NCBI RefSeq assembly: GCF_016406305.1
Contig: NZ_CP066369.1
Location: 2,684,501 to 2,748,500 of the forward strand
DNA: 64,000 nucleotides
Origin: Shewanella putrefaciens
Lineage (GTDB): Bacteria; Pseudomonadota; Gammaproteobacteria; Enterobacterales; Shewanellaceae
Direction of reading: 5' to 3'
The translations under genes were made by a program, and so were the position numbers. Positions within the stretch are counted from its first letter, which is position 1, and every line of letters begins with the position of its first letter. The notes below the pieces were generated by a model. The model saw only the letters and a program-made list of their open reading frames with translations. It was not told the DNA's origin and searched no databases. Below, one piece after another: positions 9,813 through 19,360 of the stretch.

Positions 9813-11282
9813 TTGCGTAAATTGACGTTTTTGACTCAATGTAAACCTTTTGTCGTTGGTGCTCTCTCTTTGATGCTGCTGACTGGCACCGCCAAAAGCT
9901 TTGCGAACAATGATTTACCCGATTTAGGGACGGCTGCGGTTAACACCTTCAGCCTCGAAAAAGAAATGGTCTATGGCGATGCCTACATGCGCGTCATTCG
10001 CTCTTCGGCCCCAATGCTCAATGACCCCGTATTGAGTCAATATCTTACCGAACTAGGCAATAAGTTAGTCGCCCATGCAACCGGGGTAAAAACACCTTTT
10101 TATTTTTTCTTATTGCAGAACGATGAGATTAACGCCTTCGCCTTCTTCGGCGGACACGTTGCCGTGCATACGGGGTTATTCCTCAACGCCGACAGCGAGA
10201 GCGAACTGGCCTCGGTTTTAGGCCACGAAATTACCCACGTGACTCAACGTCACTTAGCCCGCTCCCTCGAGGCGCAACAAAAAACTGGTCCAGCAACAGT
10301 CGCGGGATTACTCGGAGCAATTTTACTGACCATTGCGGTTCCCCAGGCGGGCATGGCAGCACTTGCCACCACCCAAGCCTTAGCGACTCAGTCCAAAATT
10401 AACTATACCCGTTTGCATGAAAAAGAAGCCGACCGCATCGGTATGCAAATTTTAGTGGATGCGGGTTTTGACCCCAATGCGGCGGCGGAGTTTTTTGGTA
10501 AGCTCGCGACTCGATATCGCTTTACCACGACACCACCGCAAATGCTGTTGACTCACCCCTTACCTGAGTCTCGGATCTCCGAGGCCCGGGACCGGGCACA
10601 TCAATATCCCCATAGATACATTCCAGATAACCTTAACTTCCAACTCGCGAAGGCACGTATCCAAGTGCGTTTTTCGAGCTACAGTGATGATGCGGTGTTG
10701 GGCCTGTTTGAAAAGCAGCTAAATAAACAAACCTATGGTTTTAAAGAAGCTGCGCTCTATGGCAAAGCCCTCGCGCTCTTTAGACTCAAGAAATTTGATG
10801 AGTCAGAAAAGCTTATCGATGAACTCTTAAAAATCGACGCTAACAACTTATTCTATCTCGACACTAAAACCGATTTACTCACCGAGCGCAAAGATTACCC
10901 TAAGGCGATTAAACTCCTCGAGGCGCAGCGTAAAATGAAGCCCACCTCGCAGGTTATTAACGCTAACTTAGCCAATATTTATATTGAGGCGGGAGAGCCC
11001 ACCAAGGCCATCCCATTGCTAGAGGATATGATTTTCCTCGATAAACAGAATCAACTGCCCTATCAACTGCTCAATCTGGCCTACAAAAAAATGGGTAACC
11101 AAGGCATGGAATATTTCTCCAGTGCCGAACTCATGGCGCTAGGGGCAAATTATAAGGGGGCGATTGATCAGCTCAATTTTGCCTATCGCGCATCTGAAGG
11201 CAATCCATTGCAACTTGCTCGAATTGAAGCGCGTATTCGTCAATTTAAACAAGCAGATAAAGAAATGGATGCCCTTAAATAA
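9813..11282 (+). CDS. bepA: Beta-barrel assembly-enhancing protease BepA (M48 family with TPRs)
   Basis: Periplasmic zinc metalloprotease and chaperone for LPS-assembly and BAM substrates (E. coli BepA, formerly YfgC). 489 aa: signal peptide (about 1-31, cleavage near AKSFA), M48 domain with HEITH (His138, Glu139, His142) and the third ligand in the downstream LHEKEADRIG motif, a hydrophobic loop after the HEITH helix, and C-terminal TPR repeats (about 300-489). The start codon is TTG at 9813, preceded by AAAGGA at proper distance. Followed by an ArsC-like gene, as in E. coli (bepA-yfgD). Confidence 0.93.
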   Translation: MRKLTFLTQCKPFVVGALSLMLLTGTAKSFANNDLPDLGTAAVNTFSLEKEMVYGDAYMRVIRSSAPMLNDPVLSQYLTELGNKLVAHATGVKTPFYFFLLQNDEINAFAFFGGHVAVHTGLFLNADSESELASVLGHEITHVTQRHLARSLEAQQKTGPATVAGLLGAILLTIAVPQAGMAALATTQALATQSKINYTRLHEKEADRIGMQILVDAGFDPNAAAEFFGKLATRYRFTTTPPQMLLTHPLPESRISEARDRAHQYPHRYIPDNLNFQLAKARIQVRFSSYSDDAVLGLFEKQLNKQTYGFKEAALYGKALALFRLKKFDESEKLIDELLKIDANNLFYLDTKTDLLTERKDYPKAIKLLEAQRKMKPTSQVINANLANIYIEAGEPTKAIPLLEDMIFLDKQNQLPYQLLNLAYKKMGNQGMEYFSSAELMALGANYKGAIDQLNFAYRASEGNPLQLARIEARIRQFKQADKEMDALK

Positions 11283-11423
11283 ACTATCGGATTAAGACGA
11301 AAAACGCCGTTAAATCACGCCAATTGCGCCCCGCACACCCTGACGGGGCGCACATTTTTCTGTTATTATCCGCAGCATTGTCATTTCAGCCCGCATTTCA
11401 GCCAATATTGAGCCTATAGCATT

Positions 11424-11774
11424 ATGACCCAAGCGACGATTTACCATAACCCACGTTGTTCTAAAAGCCGTGAGACCTTAGCCTTACTCGAGCAGCAAGG
11501 TTGTGAGATTACTGTGGTGGAATATCTAAAAAATGTGCCCAAGGCCACTGAAATCCGTGACATTTTAACCAAACTTAACATGAGTGCCCGCGAGTTAATG
11601 CGTACCAAAGAAGATGAATATCAAGCGCTAGGACTGGCAGAACCGTCACTCACTGAAGAGCAACTGATCACCGCCATGGTTAACACGCCTAAATTGATCG
11701 AACGTCCGATTGTGCTGACGGTGAAAGGGGCTGCTATCGGCCGTCCCCCTGAAAATATATTGGCGATCCTGTAA
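11424..11774 (+). CDS. ArsC/YfgD-family glutaredoxin-dependent reductase-like protein
   Basis: Cytoplasmic 116-aa protein of the ArsC (glutaredoxin-dependent arsenate reductase) fold. The catalytic Cys lies in the N-terminal motif YHNPRCSKSRETLALL (Cys12), and the C-terminal Arg-containing segment (LIERPIVLTVKGAAIGRPP) matches ArsC-family substrate-binding residues. There is no arsenic operon nearby; it sits downstream of bepA like E. coli YfgD, so true arsenate reductase activity is uncertain. Confidence 0.85.
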   Translation: MTQATIYHNPRCSKSRETLALLEQQGCEITVVEYLKNVPKATEIRDILTKLNMSARELMRTKEDEYQALGLAEPSLTEEQLITAMVNTPKLIERPIVLTVKGAAIGRPPENILAIL

Positions 11775-11855
11775 CTGAAGCCGTTATCTTCTCTTTAATT
11801 TTTCAATACTCTGTTATTTTTCAATACGTTATTATTCATCAATATTAGGTAGACC

Positions 11856-12236
11856 ATGACCTCAAATACCTTATTCACTCTCAGCCGCTTAGGCTATCTT
11901 GCACTGGTGCTGCTGCTTGGCGGCTGGTTTATTGGTCAAGGGCTCAATGGCGAATATACGTTATTGTTTAGCCTCCTATGGCTTGTGCCACTCCTGTTAC
12001 CCATCAAAGGCATCCTCAAAGGCCATCCCTATACCTATGCATGGGCGAGCTTTATTTTATGCCTGTACATGCTACACGCTCTCACCCTGCTCTATGTCAC
12101 GACGGATGCATTTGCCTTTGCGTTAATAGAAGCATTACTGATTGGTGCCCTCCTTGTTGCCTTTCCCTTCTACGCCCGTATTCGTGGCCGAGAATTAGGT
12201 TTAGGTTTAAAGAAAAAATCCGATAAAGAGGCTTAG
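11856..12236 (+). CDS. DUF2069-family small membrane protein
   Basis: A 126-aa inner-membrane protein with about four hydrophobic segments (roughly 11-30, 33-50, 60-82, 88-108) and a basic C-terminus ending in KKKSDKEA. The gene layout and hydrophobicity match DUF2069 proteins commonly found next to the ArsC-like gene in Shewanella and Vibrio; function unknown. It follows the ArsC-like gene by 81 bases and is followed by a terminator, so the bepA-arsC-like-DUF2069 series may be co-transcribed. Confidence 0.75.
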   Translation: MTSNTLFTLSRLGYLALVLLLGGWFIGQGLNGEYTLLFSLLWLVPLLLPIKGILKGHPYTYAWASFILCLYMLHALTLLYVTTDAFAFALIEALLIGALLVAFPFYARIRGRELGLGLKKKSDKEA

Positions 12237-12285
12237 GCCAACGACAGTCGGCATCTCAGTTGCCCTATAAAAACCTATCTTAGAG

Positions 12286-12314
12286 TGCAGTCCCCAGTGG
12301 ACTGCGCTTTTTTA
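12286..12314 (+). terminator. Rho-independent terminator
   Basis: Stem GCAGTCC / GGACTGC with a 4-base loop followed by GCTTTTTTATT, 49 bases past the DUF2069 stop. Confidence 0.85.
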
Positions 12315-12471
12315 TTCCCTAAATCAAGAACACTTTAGCTACCTTTTATCACTTTTTTGCAACCTCACTCCCATGCTATAGTCATTTTCATGCCAAACTT
12401 TGGCCCCCTCGGGTCGATAACAGGGCGATAAATCTAACCACTAAAGTCAGTTAGCATTGGAGTGTGGAATT

Positions 12472-14427
12472 ATGGGGATATGGGATCCAATTCGCCTATT
12501 AGGGCTCATTAGTTGCTCCGCAATACTGGTTGCCTGTGGCGGCGGTGATAGCGAAACCGACGGCGGAGGCGGAACCGTCACTCCACCCACGAGCAATATA
12601 CCGCGCTGTACTTCAACCATTCCTGCATTAGTCACCACCAGCTCATCCTCCATCCGTTTCCAAACAGAGGCGCAATATGTTGCAGGGCAATCCAGCGCCA
12701 TTATCGCCAGCATTCAAAACCGTGATAGCCAAGATCTGCATTTTCGTTGGCAGCAAATTGATGGTCCTGCCATTGAACTCGTCAGCCAAAACAGCCCAGT
12801 GTTAGCCTTCGATATTCCAGCCAGCGGCAGTTACCGTTTTAGTCTGCATGTGACGGGCAGCAGCATAGATGTGACGGGGGAGATTGACATTAACGCCGAT
12901 GTGGCAACGGACGGATTACTCAATATTCGACAAGATCATCAAGTGGTTGAAGGCAATGGCGTCAGTCTAAGGATTGGACAGCAAGCCGGGCTAAGTGCCA
13001 CGAATATTTCTTGGTGTATCGCCTCGGGCCCTGAAATTCCCCTCGATATTAGCGATCCCTTTAGGCCCCTGTTTACCGCCCCCACCGCCAGTCAAGACAC
13101 AGTATTAAGACTCCAAGCGAGCGCCAATATCAATGGCTCTCAAGTCAAAGATGATGCTTTTGTTCTGACGACAGCGGCACCTGCGATTAGCTCACAGTAT
13201 TTCGATACGCCAGTCGCACGCACCTATGCCTATCGTGGGGATTCACCCTATGCCAACACACTCACAAGCTGTGTTTATTCAAACCAATTGAATAATGCGT
13301 GCACTATTAATCAATTACCTCTGATTGGCCAAATATCCAATACCCTAGATACCGAGGCAATCCTCGATCGAGTGCTAGTGTCACACGATTGGATGGGCGA
13401 TAATTTCGCCGCATTTTTAACTCAAATGGACCCTAATAGCGATTTTGCCCGCCTATTACAATCCGTTACCGCCGTCGTTATCAGTTATGATGTTCGCCCC
13501 TCCTTCTATTGGGTACTGACGGGGGCAATTTATTTAGATCCAAACGATCTGTGGCTAACGCCCGCACAGCGAGACAGCATCAACGAAGCACCGGATTATC
13601 GCAGCGACTTTGGCAACGAGCTGAATTTCATTATGCCCTGGCGTTATGTCAAAGATAATCAATATGCGTCACTGGGATTCCCCGTGACGACCCGCGCCAC
13701 TCGCACGCTCACCCAGATCACCCCTGATTTGGCGTCACTCTTGTACCATGAGTTGGCACACGCCAATGACTTCTTCCCCCGTAGCGTTCATGACTCACTC
13801 ACAGGGCCCAGATTGCTTGACGACTATAACCGCCGCAATAGCAATAAGAGTCTGATATCGGATCAAGTTAGCAAGCTGTACCCGCTCACGAGCACTGAAA
13901 TGACAGGGCTTGCGGGAGTCAGCTTCTTAGGTGCCAGTGCCAATGCGACTCAAAAGGCTTATCAACCATCAGATATTACAACTTTTTTCTCTACGGATAT
14001 CGCCAGTGATTTCTATGCTTATTCCAGCACTCGCGAAGACACGGCGATGCTGTTTGAAGAAGCTATGATGAGTTACCGTTACCAAATCCTGCGGGATGTC
14101 GCAGTCACCAATAAACCCGAAGTCTTAACTGCCGATACTGTTATTGTCGATTGGGGGCAAAGAGGTCGAATTGGTGATAGCAACCTAGAAAATCGAGCCG
14201 CATTAGTCATAGATGAGATGTTGCCCGAGCTTGATGGGATAAGCTTAATAACGAGCCTGCCCGCACCTATCGCCATGACCCAAGGCCAAAGCTGGCGCCA
14301 AACCCTAGCGATTTCGCCGGCCAATGCACAGCGTAAAGGTCAGCAGAACGTTGTAACGAACGGCCAAGCAATCATAGAACCCGAACTGCGTTTAAGTGGC
14401 GATCGTCACCGTCAGCCTCAGCAATAG
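12472..14427 (+). CDS. Lipoprotein with metallopeptidase-like HELAH motif, function unknown
   Basis: A 651-aa predicted lipoprotein: the signal segment ends in LVAC (Cys22) followed by a Gly/Thr-rich linker. Residues about 45-250 look like Ig/cadherin-type beta sandwiches. The C-terminal half carries HELAH (residues 426-430) and a conserved-looking Glu pair about 100 residues later (529-530), an arrangement reminiscent of gluzincin zinc peptidases, though I cannot name the family. Start: ATG 12472 has GGAG 8 bases upstream; an upstream in-frame TTG is less likely. Monocistronic, with a terminator on each side. Peptidase activity is inference. Confidence 0.75.
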   Translation: MGIWDPIRLLGLISCSAILVACGGGDSETDGGGGTVTPPTSNIPRCTSTIPALVTTSSSSIRFQTEAQYVAGQSSAIIASIQNRDSQDLHFRWQQIDGPAIELVSQNSPVLAFDIPASGSYRFSLHVTGSSIDVTGEIDINADVATDGLLNIRQDHQVVEGNGVSLRIGQQAGLSATNISWCIASGPEIPLDISDPFRPLFTAPTASQDTVLRLQASANINGSQVKDDAFVLTTAAPAISSQYFDTPVARTYAYRGDSPYANTLTSCVYSNQLNNACTINQLPLIGQISNTLDTEAILDRVLVSHDWMGDNFAAFLTQMDPNSDFARLLQSVTAVVISYDVRPSFYWVLTGAIYLDPNDLWLTPAQRDSINEAPDYRSDFGNELNFIMPWRYVKDNQYASLGFPVTTRATRTLTQITPDLASLLYHELAHANDFFPRSVHDSLTGPRLLDDYNRRNSNKSLISDQVSKLYPLTSTEMTGLAGVSFLGASANATQKAYQPSDITTFFSTDIASDFYAYSSTREDTAMLFEEAMMSYRYQILRDVAVTNKPEVLTADTVIVDWGQRGRIGDSNLENRAALVIDEMLPELDGISLITSLPAPIAMTQGQSWRQTLAISPANAQRKGQQNVVTNGQAIIEPELRLSGDRHRQPQQ

Positions 14428-14449
14428 AGTGTTTGAGTTTTAGATAAAC

Positions 14450-14485
14450 AAAAAGCCCGCAGGCATACAGCATGGCGGGCTTTTA
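14450..14485 (+). terminator. Rho-independent terminator between convergent genes
   Basis: Stem AAAAGCCCGC / GCGGGCTTTT around a 16-base loop. A-run and T-run make it usable in both directions, serving the lipoprotein gene and hda. Confidence 0.85.
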
Positions 14486-14512
14486 TCTTTTTCAAATCCT
14501 ATTTAGCTATAA

Positions 14513-15223
14513 CTATAGATGCAGCGTCTCTTTCGCAAACGGAATAGTGAGCTTACGCTGGTGAACCAATGAGGCTTTATCTAACTTATCGAGGACATCA
14601 AATAACGTGCGTAAATCCCGCGCCATTCGATTGAGCAGAAAACGACCTACATCCTCGGGCAATTGTAAGCCTCGCATGGCCGCTCGGCGCTGTAATGCGG
14701 CGAGTTTTTCATCATCGGCCATAGGCTGAAGTTGGTAATTCAGCCCCCATTGCATCCGGGAAACGAGATCGGGCAATAAAAATCCGGCCTCCGCAGGAGA
14801 TGAACGACCACTGACCACTAAAGCGCAATGCTTATGCTCGGCAACACGGTTGTAGAGATCAAATATCGCCTCCTCCCACACTGGATGCCCTGCAATCGCG
14901 TCAACATCATCGATACAAATTAAATCTAACTGCTCTAAACCCTCGAGCAATGCGGTCGAGATACTCGCATGAATGCCTAAGGGAATATAAAAACTACGGC
15001 GGTCGAGTTCATTGGCGTGGGCACAGGCCGCATGCATTAAATGGGTACGTCCGGATTTAACTGGGCCCCATAAGTAAATCGCGGCCTCGCCATGGCCTTC
15101 GGCATTGGCTCTAAGCTTTTGGATCAGTTCATCATTACCCGCGGCGGGGTAATAACTGTTAAAGGTTTCATCATCCGGTAAATACACGGGTAATGAGAGT
15201 TGTAGAGGTGAGTTAAATGGCAC
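14513..15223 (-). CDS. hda: DnaA regulatory inactivator Hda
   Basis: Cytoplasmic AAA+ protein, 236 aa, that with the loaded beta clamp triggers DnaA-ATP hydrolysis and prevents re-initiation of replication. The N-terminal clamp-binding motif (QLSLPVYLPDD, residues 8-18) aligns with E. coli Hda, followed by a Walker A-like loop (GPVKSGRTHL), Walker B (LICIDDVDAI) and the family's C-terminal end (RKLTIPFAKETLHL). The start appears to be GTG at 15223 with a weak ribosome site, so a few residues of uncertainty remain. It follows the DUF2066 gene by 81 bases. Confidence 0.93.
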   Translation of the reverse strand: MPFNSPLQLSLPVYLPDDETFNSYYPAAGNDELIQKLRANAEGHGEAAIYLWGPVKSGRTHLMHAACAHANELDRRSFYIPLGIHASISTALLEGLEQLDLICIDDVDAIAGHPVWEEAIFDLYNRVAEHKHCALVVSGRSSPAEAGFLLPDLVSRMQWGLNYQLQPMADDEKLAALQRRAAMRGLQLPEDVGRFLLNRMARDLRTLFDVLDKLDKASLVHQRKLTIPFAKETLHL

Positions 15224-15304
15224 TCGTACGTCTCAATAAATTAGCTAAAAATCACATAAAGCGGGCGAAAAAATGCATTCACCCCAACTTGCCTATCCAC
15301 GGTT

Positions 15305-16396
15305 TTAAGGTAAGCGCCACTGGTAGACGGGTTTACCTAATGGGCTCGACACAGGGCTGAACTCACCTGAACTCGCAGGGGCAACCACAGAGATCCTAGG
15401 CTCTAGACTCAATAAACGCTCAAAATCAGTTTCTGAGCCAAATAAATCCAAAGAAAAGGTTACTGTATTTCCCTGAATACGTGTCAAAGTTGCACTTTTT
15501 ATTGCACTGAGCTGTTTTAAATATTTTTCAATCTCAACAACTTGTGACATCTTTTCGATATTGACAAAAGTAACGCTGGCACCAACCTGAGTACCAGAAT
15601 CGGCGATAGCATACTTAGTAAAATAATAATCCCCTAATGCCGCCATCATGGCACTTACTGCCTGGGTCGCATTTTCTGCGCTGCCATTAAAGCTAAACAG
15701 CGGCGGCGTTAACGAATCAATCGAGGCCTTAGTATAAAGGTTTAAACGATAGCGCACTTGATTACCCGCGGGCTCGATAGCCACTAACGCGAGGAAATCC
15801 GCTTGATAGCGTCCAGAGACACTGGCCACGATATCGGCAAACATCCCTTTGACATCGTTGGGATTTATTCCCATCAACTCATCAAGATCTAAAATAGGTA
15901 GCAGCACAGGAATGCCGCGTTCATCGGAAAAAGTCGAGAATTGTTGACGCTCGGCTAAAGTCGAAGAATCACTTAATAAAATGGTATCCCCTTCACTCGG
16001 CATGGCGACCCAAAATAGGGTCAGAGGACGCTGTGTCCCCCATACGGGTAATTGTGCCTGACGTAATAATGCGACAACGCGGCGATGCTCGAAGTTAGCT
16101 TTGAGCAACAACCGACCATTTTGTTCAAGGTAACCATATTGACTCAGCAGCGCATCTGGGTTGGCCAGTTGGGCTTGGATAACGCTATTCTCCAGTGAAC
16201 GCGCAGTCCCAGTATTTTTGATGATCACTTTTTCCAATGCTTTTTTTAATGCCTGATTACGCTCAGGTACGGCACGGGAGGAGACGGGTACATCGGCCTC
16301 ATCTAATTTACTCACCTCAACAGCATGCAGGCTATTAATCGTGAACAGGCAGTATAAAAACGCAATTAAGCTCGGCTTCAATAGGAATTTCAGCAT
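15305..16396 (-). CDS. DUF2066 domain protein, exported
   Basis: A 363-aa protein with an N-terminal signal peptide (cleavage near residue 25, SLHA) and the DUF2066 architecture common in Shewanella, Vibrio and Pseudomonas. No catalytic motif is apparent. It is divergent from uraA and upstream of hda on the same strand, an arrangement seen in relatives. Periplasmic location is predicted; function unknown. Confidence 0.8.
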   Translation of the reverse strand: MLKFLLKPSLIAFLYCLFTINSLHAVEVSKLDEADVPVSSRAVPERNQALKKALEKVIIKNTGTARSLENSVIQAQLANPDALLSQYGYLEQNGRLLLKANFEHRRVVALLRQAQLPVWGTQRPLTLFWVAMPSEGDTILLSDSSTLAERQQFSTFSDERGIPVLLPILDLDELMGINPNDVKGMFADIVASVSGRYQADFLALVAIEPAGNQVRYRLNLYTKASIDSLTPPLFSFNGSAENATQAVSAMMAALGDYYFTKYAIADSGTQVGASVTFVNIEKMSQVVEIEKYLKQLSAIKSATLTRIQGNTVTFSLDLFGSETDFERLLSLEPRISVVAPASSGEFSPVSSPLGKPVYQWRLP

Positions 16397-16613
16397 CTTT
16401 GAGTAGTTGAAGTAACGTTAGATAGGGCAAATTGTACCATAGTTAACGCCTTAAGCGAGTCTTGGCAAAATTTAGCCCACTTTAATGCGGTGCGGCTAAC
16501 CACGCCCGCCAAAAACAGTGATCCCAGCCCACAATCTGGGTATTTTATTGCACTCTTAATGCAACAAACTGATATCATTTCGCGGTTTACCCTAAAATTA
16601 ACGAGAATAATAA

Positions 16614-17852
16614 ATGAGACGACTCGCTATTCCCCTACAGGGCGCCCAAATGTTGTTTGTGGCATTTGGTGCCTTGGTATTAATGCCGTTATTGACAGGA
16701 CTCGACACCAGTGTCGCCCTGTTCACCGCAGGTATTGGTACCTTGCTGTTCCAACTGGTGACCAAACGCCAAGTGCCTATTTTCCTTGCTTCCTCCTTCG
16801 CTTTTATCGCCCCGATCCTATACGGCGTGCAGACCTGGGGCATTCCATCCACTATGGGCGGCATTATGGCCGCGGGCGTAGTGTATGTGTGCCTAGGTGC
16901 CTTAGTCAAAGTACGCGGTACCGACTTTATCCATAGGCTGTTACCGCCAGTGGTCGTGGGGCCGGTGATCATTATTATCGGCCTTGGCTTAGCACCCGTT
17001 GCGGTAAATATGGCGCTGGGTAAAAGCGGAGATGGCAGCCTGACATTAGTCCCAACCAATACGGCACTGATCATTTCACTTGCCTCCCTGTGTACTACCA
17101 TTGCCGTAGCCATTTTTGCCAAGGGACTCCTTAAGGTAATGCCCATTCTAGCTGGGATTATCGTTGGCTATGGACTCAGCCTCGCCTTTGGTATTGTCGA
17201 CTTTGCGGTAGTCGCCGCGGCGAGTTGGATTGCGATTCCAAAATTTGTCGCGCCCGAATTTAACTGGCATGCCATCGCCTTTATGATCCCTGTCGCTATC
17301 GCCCCGGCGGTTGAACACATTGGCGATATTCTGGCGATATCCAATGTCACTGGTAAGGATTTTATGAAAAAACCCGGTCTGCATCGCACCCTGACAGGTG
17401 ATGGTATTGCCACCATTGCAGCGGCGGCCTTTGGTGGTCCACCAAACACAACCTACTCTGAAGTCACAGGAGCCGTGACCTTAACCCGCAACTTTGATCC
17501 AAGAATCATGACCTGGACCGCCATCACGGCTATTACCTTAGCCTTCGTTGGTAAACTAGGTGCGCTGATGCAGACCATTCCTGTGCCTGTGATGGGTGGT
17601 ATTATGTGCTTGTTATTTGGCTCAATTGCCGCTGTTGGGCTCAATACCTTAATCCGCAATCATGTGGATTTATCCGAGCCACGCAACTTAAGCATTGTCG
17701 GCGTCACTTTGGTATTTGGTATCGGCGGCATGGCATTTGGCATAGGTTCATTCAGTCTGACCGGTATCAGCTTGTGCGGTATTGTGGCGATTACCATGAA
17801 CTTACTGTTACCCGCGACTAAACACCACAAACAGGATCTCACTTCACATTAG
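16614..17852 (+). CDS. uraA: Uracil/xanthine permease family transporter UraA
   Basis: Inner-membrane nucleobase:proton symporter (NCS2 family), 412 aa, close to the length of E. coli UraA. About 12-14 hydrophobic segments; the family motif with the substrate-coordinating Glu is seen in PVAIAPAVEHIGDI, and the second signature FGGPPNTTYSEVTGAV matches the TM10 region of UraA. The start (MRRLAIPLQGAQMLFVAFGA) matches the family. It is monocistronic with a bidirectional terminator after it. The usual partner upp is not in the window. Confidence 0.92.
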   Translation: MRRLAIPLQGAQMLFVAFGALVLMPLLTGLDTSVALFTAGIGTLLFQLVTKRQVPIFLASSFAFIAPILYGVQTWGIPSTMGGIMAAGVVYVCLGALVKVRGTDFIHRLLPPVVVGPVIIIIGLGLAPVAVNMALGKSGDGSLTLVPTNTALIISLASLCTTIAVAIFAKGLLKVMPILAGIIVGYGLSLAFGIVDFAVVAAASWIAIPKFVAPEFNWHAIAFMIPVAIAPAVEHIGDILAISNVTGKDFMKKPGLHRTLTGDGIATIAAAAFGGPPNTTYSEVTGAVTLTRNFDPRIMTWTAITAITLAFVGKLGALMQTIPVPVMGGIMCLLFGSIAAVGLNTLIRNHVDLSEPRNLSIVGVTLVFGIGGMAFGIGSFSLTGISLCGIVAITMNLLLPATKHHKQDLTSH

Positions 17853-17902
17853 TGGCCCTAACAGGCGCTGATTAAGCCAAGCTGTTCACCTGAATTTGCA
17901 GC

Positions 17903-17942
17903 AAAAAAAAAGCCGCTGGGATATAAATCACAGCGGCTTTTT
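17903..17942 (+). terminator. Bidirectional terminator between uraA and grxD
   Basis: Stem AAAAAGCCGCTG / CAGCGGCTTTTT with a 12-base loop; A-run left and T-run right serve both convergent genes. Confidence 0.88.
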
Positions 17943-17960
17943 ATGGCATTCGATTAACGC

Positions 17961-18293
17961 TTATTCTGCCGTTTTGTACTTTTCAGCAGTGGCTTTGATT
18001 AACGGCTGTAATTCACCTTTCTGGTACATATCAACCACGATATCACAGCCACCGATCAGCTCGCCTTCAATCCACAGCTGTGGGAAGGTCGGCCAGTTTG
18101 CATACTTAGGTAATTCGGCGCGAATGTCCGGATGCTGCAGAATATCGACAAACGCAAATTGCTCACCACAGTTAATCATGATCTGGGCGACCTGAGACGA
18201 GAAGCCACAGCTCGGTAACTTAGGCGAACCTTTCATATAAACAATGATGGGGTTTTCGGCGATCTGCTGCTTAATTTTCTCTACTGTTTCCAT
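17961..18293 (-). CDS. grxD: Monothiol glutaredoxin Grx4
   Basis: Cytoplasmic CGFS-type glutaredoxin of 110 aa that binds a [2Fe-2S] cluster and delivers it, often with BolA partners. The CGFS motif is at residues 29-32, preceded by the MKGSP glutathione-contact region; a WPTFPQLW segment with the cis-Pro and a GGCD motif follow. Start ATG 18293 is chosen because TAGGA lies 7 bases upstream; a longer in-frame version lacks a site. Divergent from sodB, another iron-linked gene. Confidence 0.95.
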   Translation of the reverse strand: METVEKIKQQIAENPIIVYMKGSPKLPSCGFSSQVAQIMINCGEQFAFVDILQHPDIRAELPKYANWPTFPQLWIEGELIGGCDIVVDMYQKGELQPLIKATAEKYKTAE

Positions 18294-18435
18294 TTTAATT
18301 CCTAAGTGCGATGACATTGACTCAATGGCGCTATTGTACGACAGCTAGGCGCAGAACAAAATCCCACAGTTTGTAAGGTTATGTCGAGATTTGATTTTTC
18401 GATGGCGCCTATCTAATCAAATAGCCAAACAATGA

Positions 18436-18463
18436 TTCACATCACAAATTTTATCGGTACAAT
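18436..18463 (+). promoter_or_regulatory. Candidate sigma-70 promoter of sodB
   Basis: TTCACA (one mismatch to the -35 consensus) and TACAAT separated by 16 bases, about 55 bases before the sodB start. Found by eye; no transcript evidence. Confidence 0.45.
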
Positions 18464-18518
18464 AGTGCCCAGTGAGCACGTTTAAAAAACGATAACCTAA
18501 GACCATGGAGAGATACTA

Positions 18519-19103
18519 ATGGCTTTCGAATTACCCGCATTACCATATGCAAAGAACGCACTAGAACCACACATTTCTCAAGAAACCATTGAATACCACT
18601 ACGGCAAGCATCACAACACTTATGTTGTTAAGCTCAACGGCTTAATCGAAGGAACTGATTTCGCTGGTAAGTCTTTAGAAGACATCATCAAAACTTCTAC
18701 TGGCGGCGTATTTAACAACGCGGCTCAAGTGTGGAACCACACTTTCTACTGGAACTGTCTAGCGCCTAACGCTGGCGGCGAGCCAACAGGCCCAGTTGCC
18801 GATGCCATCAATGCTGCATTTGGCTCATTTGACGCATTCAAAGCCCAATTTACCGATTCTGCCGTAAACAACTTCGGTAGCGCTTGGACTTGGTTAGTGA
18901 AAAAAGCCGATGGCACTGTTGCTATCGTTAACACTAGCAATGCAGCTACACCACTGACTGACAGCACTGTTACGCCAATCCTGACTGTGGATGTGTGGGA
19001 ACACGCTTACTACATCGATTACCGTAACGTGCGTCCTGACTATCTTGCCCACTTCTGGCAATTAGTTAACTGGGATTTTGTGAACCAAAACTTCGCAGGT
19101 TAA
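18519..19103 (+). CDS. sodB: Superoxide dismutase [Fe]
   Basis: Converts superoxide to H2O2 and O2 in the cytoplasm. The 194 aa are standard for Fe-SOD. Metal ligands are in YHYGKHHNTY (His27), WNHTFYW (His about 74) and the C-terminal DVWEHAYYIDYRN (Asp and His). The active-site stretch NNAAQVWNHTFYWNCL and the Gln context before LVKK fit the iron type. Ribosome site GGAGA precedes the ATG; a terminator follows. Monocistronic. Confidence 0.98.
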   Translation: MAFELPALPYAKNALEPHISQETIEYHYGKHHNTYVVKLNGLIEGTDFAGKSLEDIIKTSTGGVFNNAAQVWNHTFYWNCLAPNAGGEPTGPVADAINAAFGSFDAFKAQFTDSAVNNFGSAWTWLVKKADGTVAIVNTSNAATPLTDSTVTPILTVDVWEHAYYIDYRNVRPDYLAHFWQLVNWDFVNQNFAG

Positions 19104-19131
19104 TTCTTTAACCCAAAGAATTAACGCTAAT

Positions 19132-19157
19132 AAAAGAGCCCTTGTGGCTCTTTTTTA
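19132..19157 (+). terminator. Rho-independent terminator after sodB
   Basis: Stem AAAAGAGCC / GGCTCTTTT with a short loop and a T-run, 28 bases past the stop. Confidence 0.88.
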
Positions 19158-19360
19158 TATCATTAACCTACCATAGCCCCTCTCTCCCCATCGTAAAACT
19201 GATGTCACTACAAGTGCAATAATTGCATTTGCAATCATTTGTTATTGTTTTATTTGATATTTTTTTGACACAGGTACCAAGTTTGTGTCTAAGATTAGTA
19301 TAGGAAGCTGGCAAACCAGTTCTCCGTTCCATGACATCACTGGCGTTTCAGGGGGTTTAT

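Noticed and set aside
11424-11774. Arsenic resistance locus
   Set aside because: Only a lone ArsC-like reductase of the YfgD type; no arsB, arsR or acr3 nearby.
17896-18195. Plus-strand open frame of 99 codons over grxD
   Set aside because: Antisense of a clear glutaredoxin gene and begins inside a terminator.
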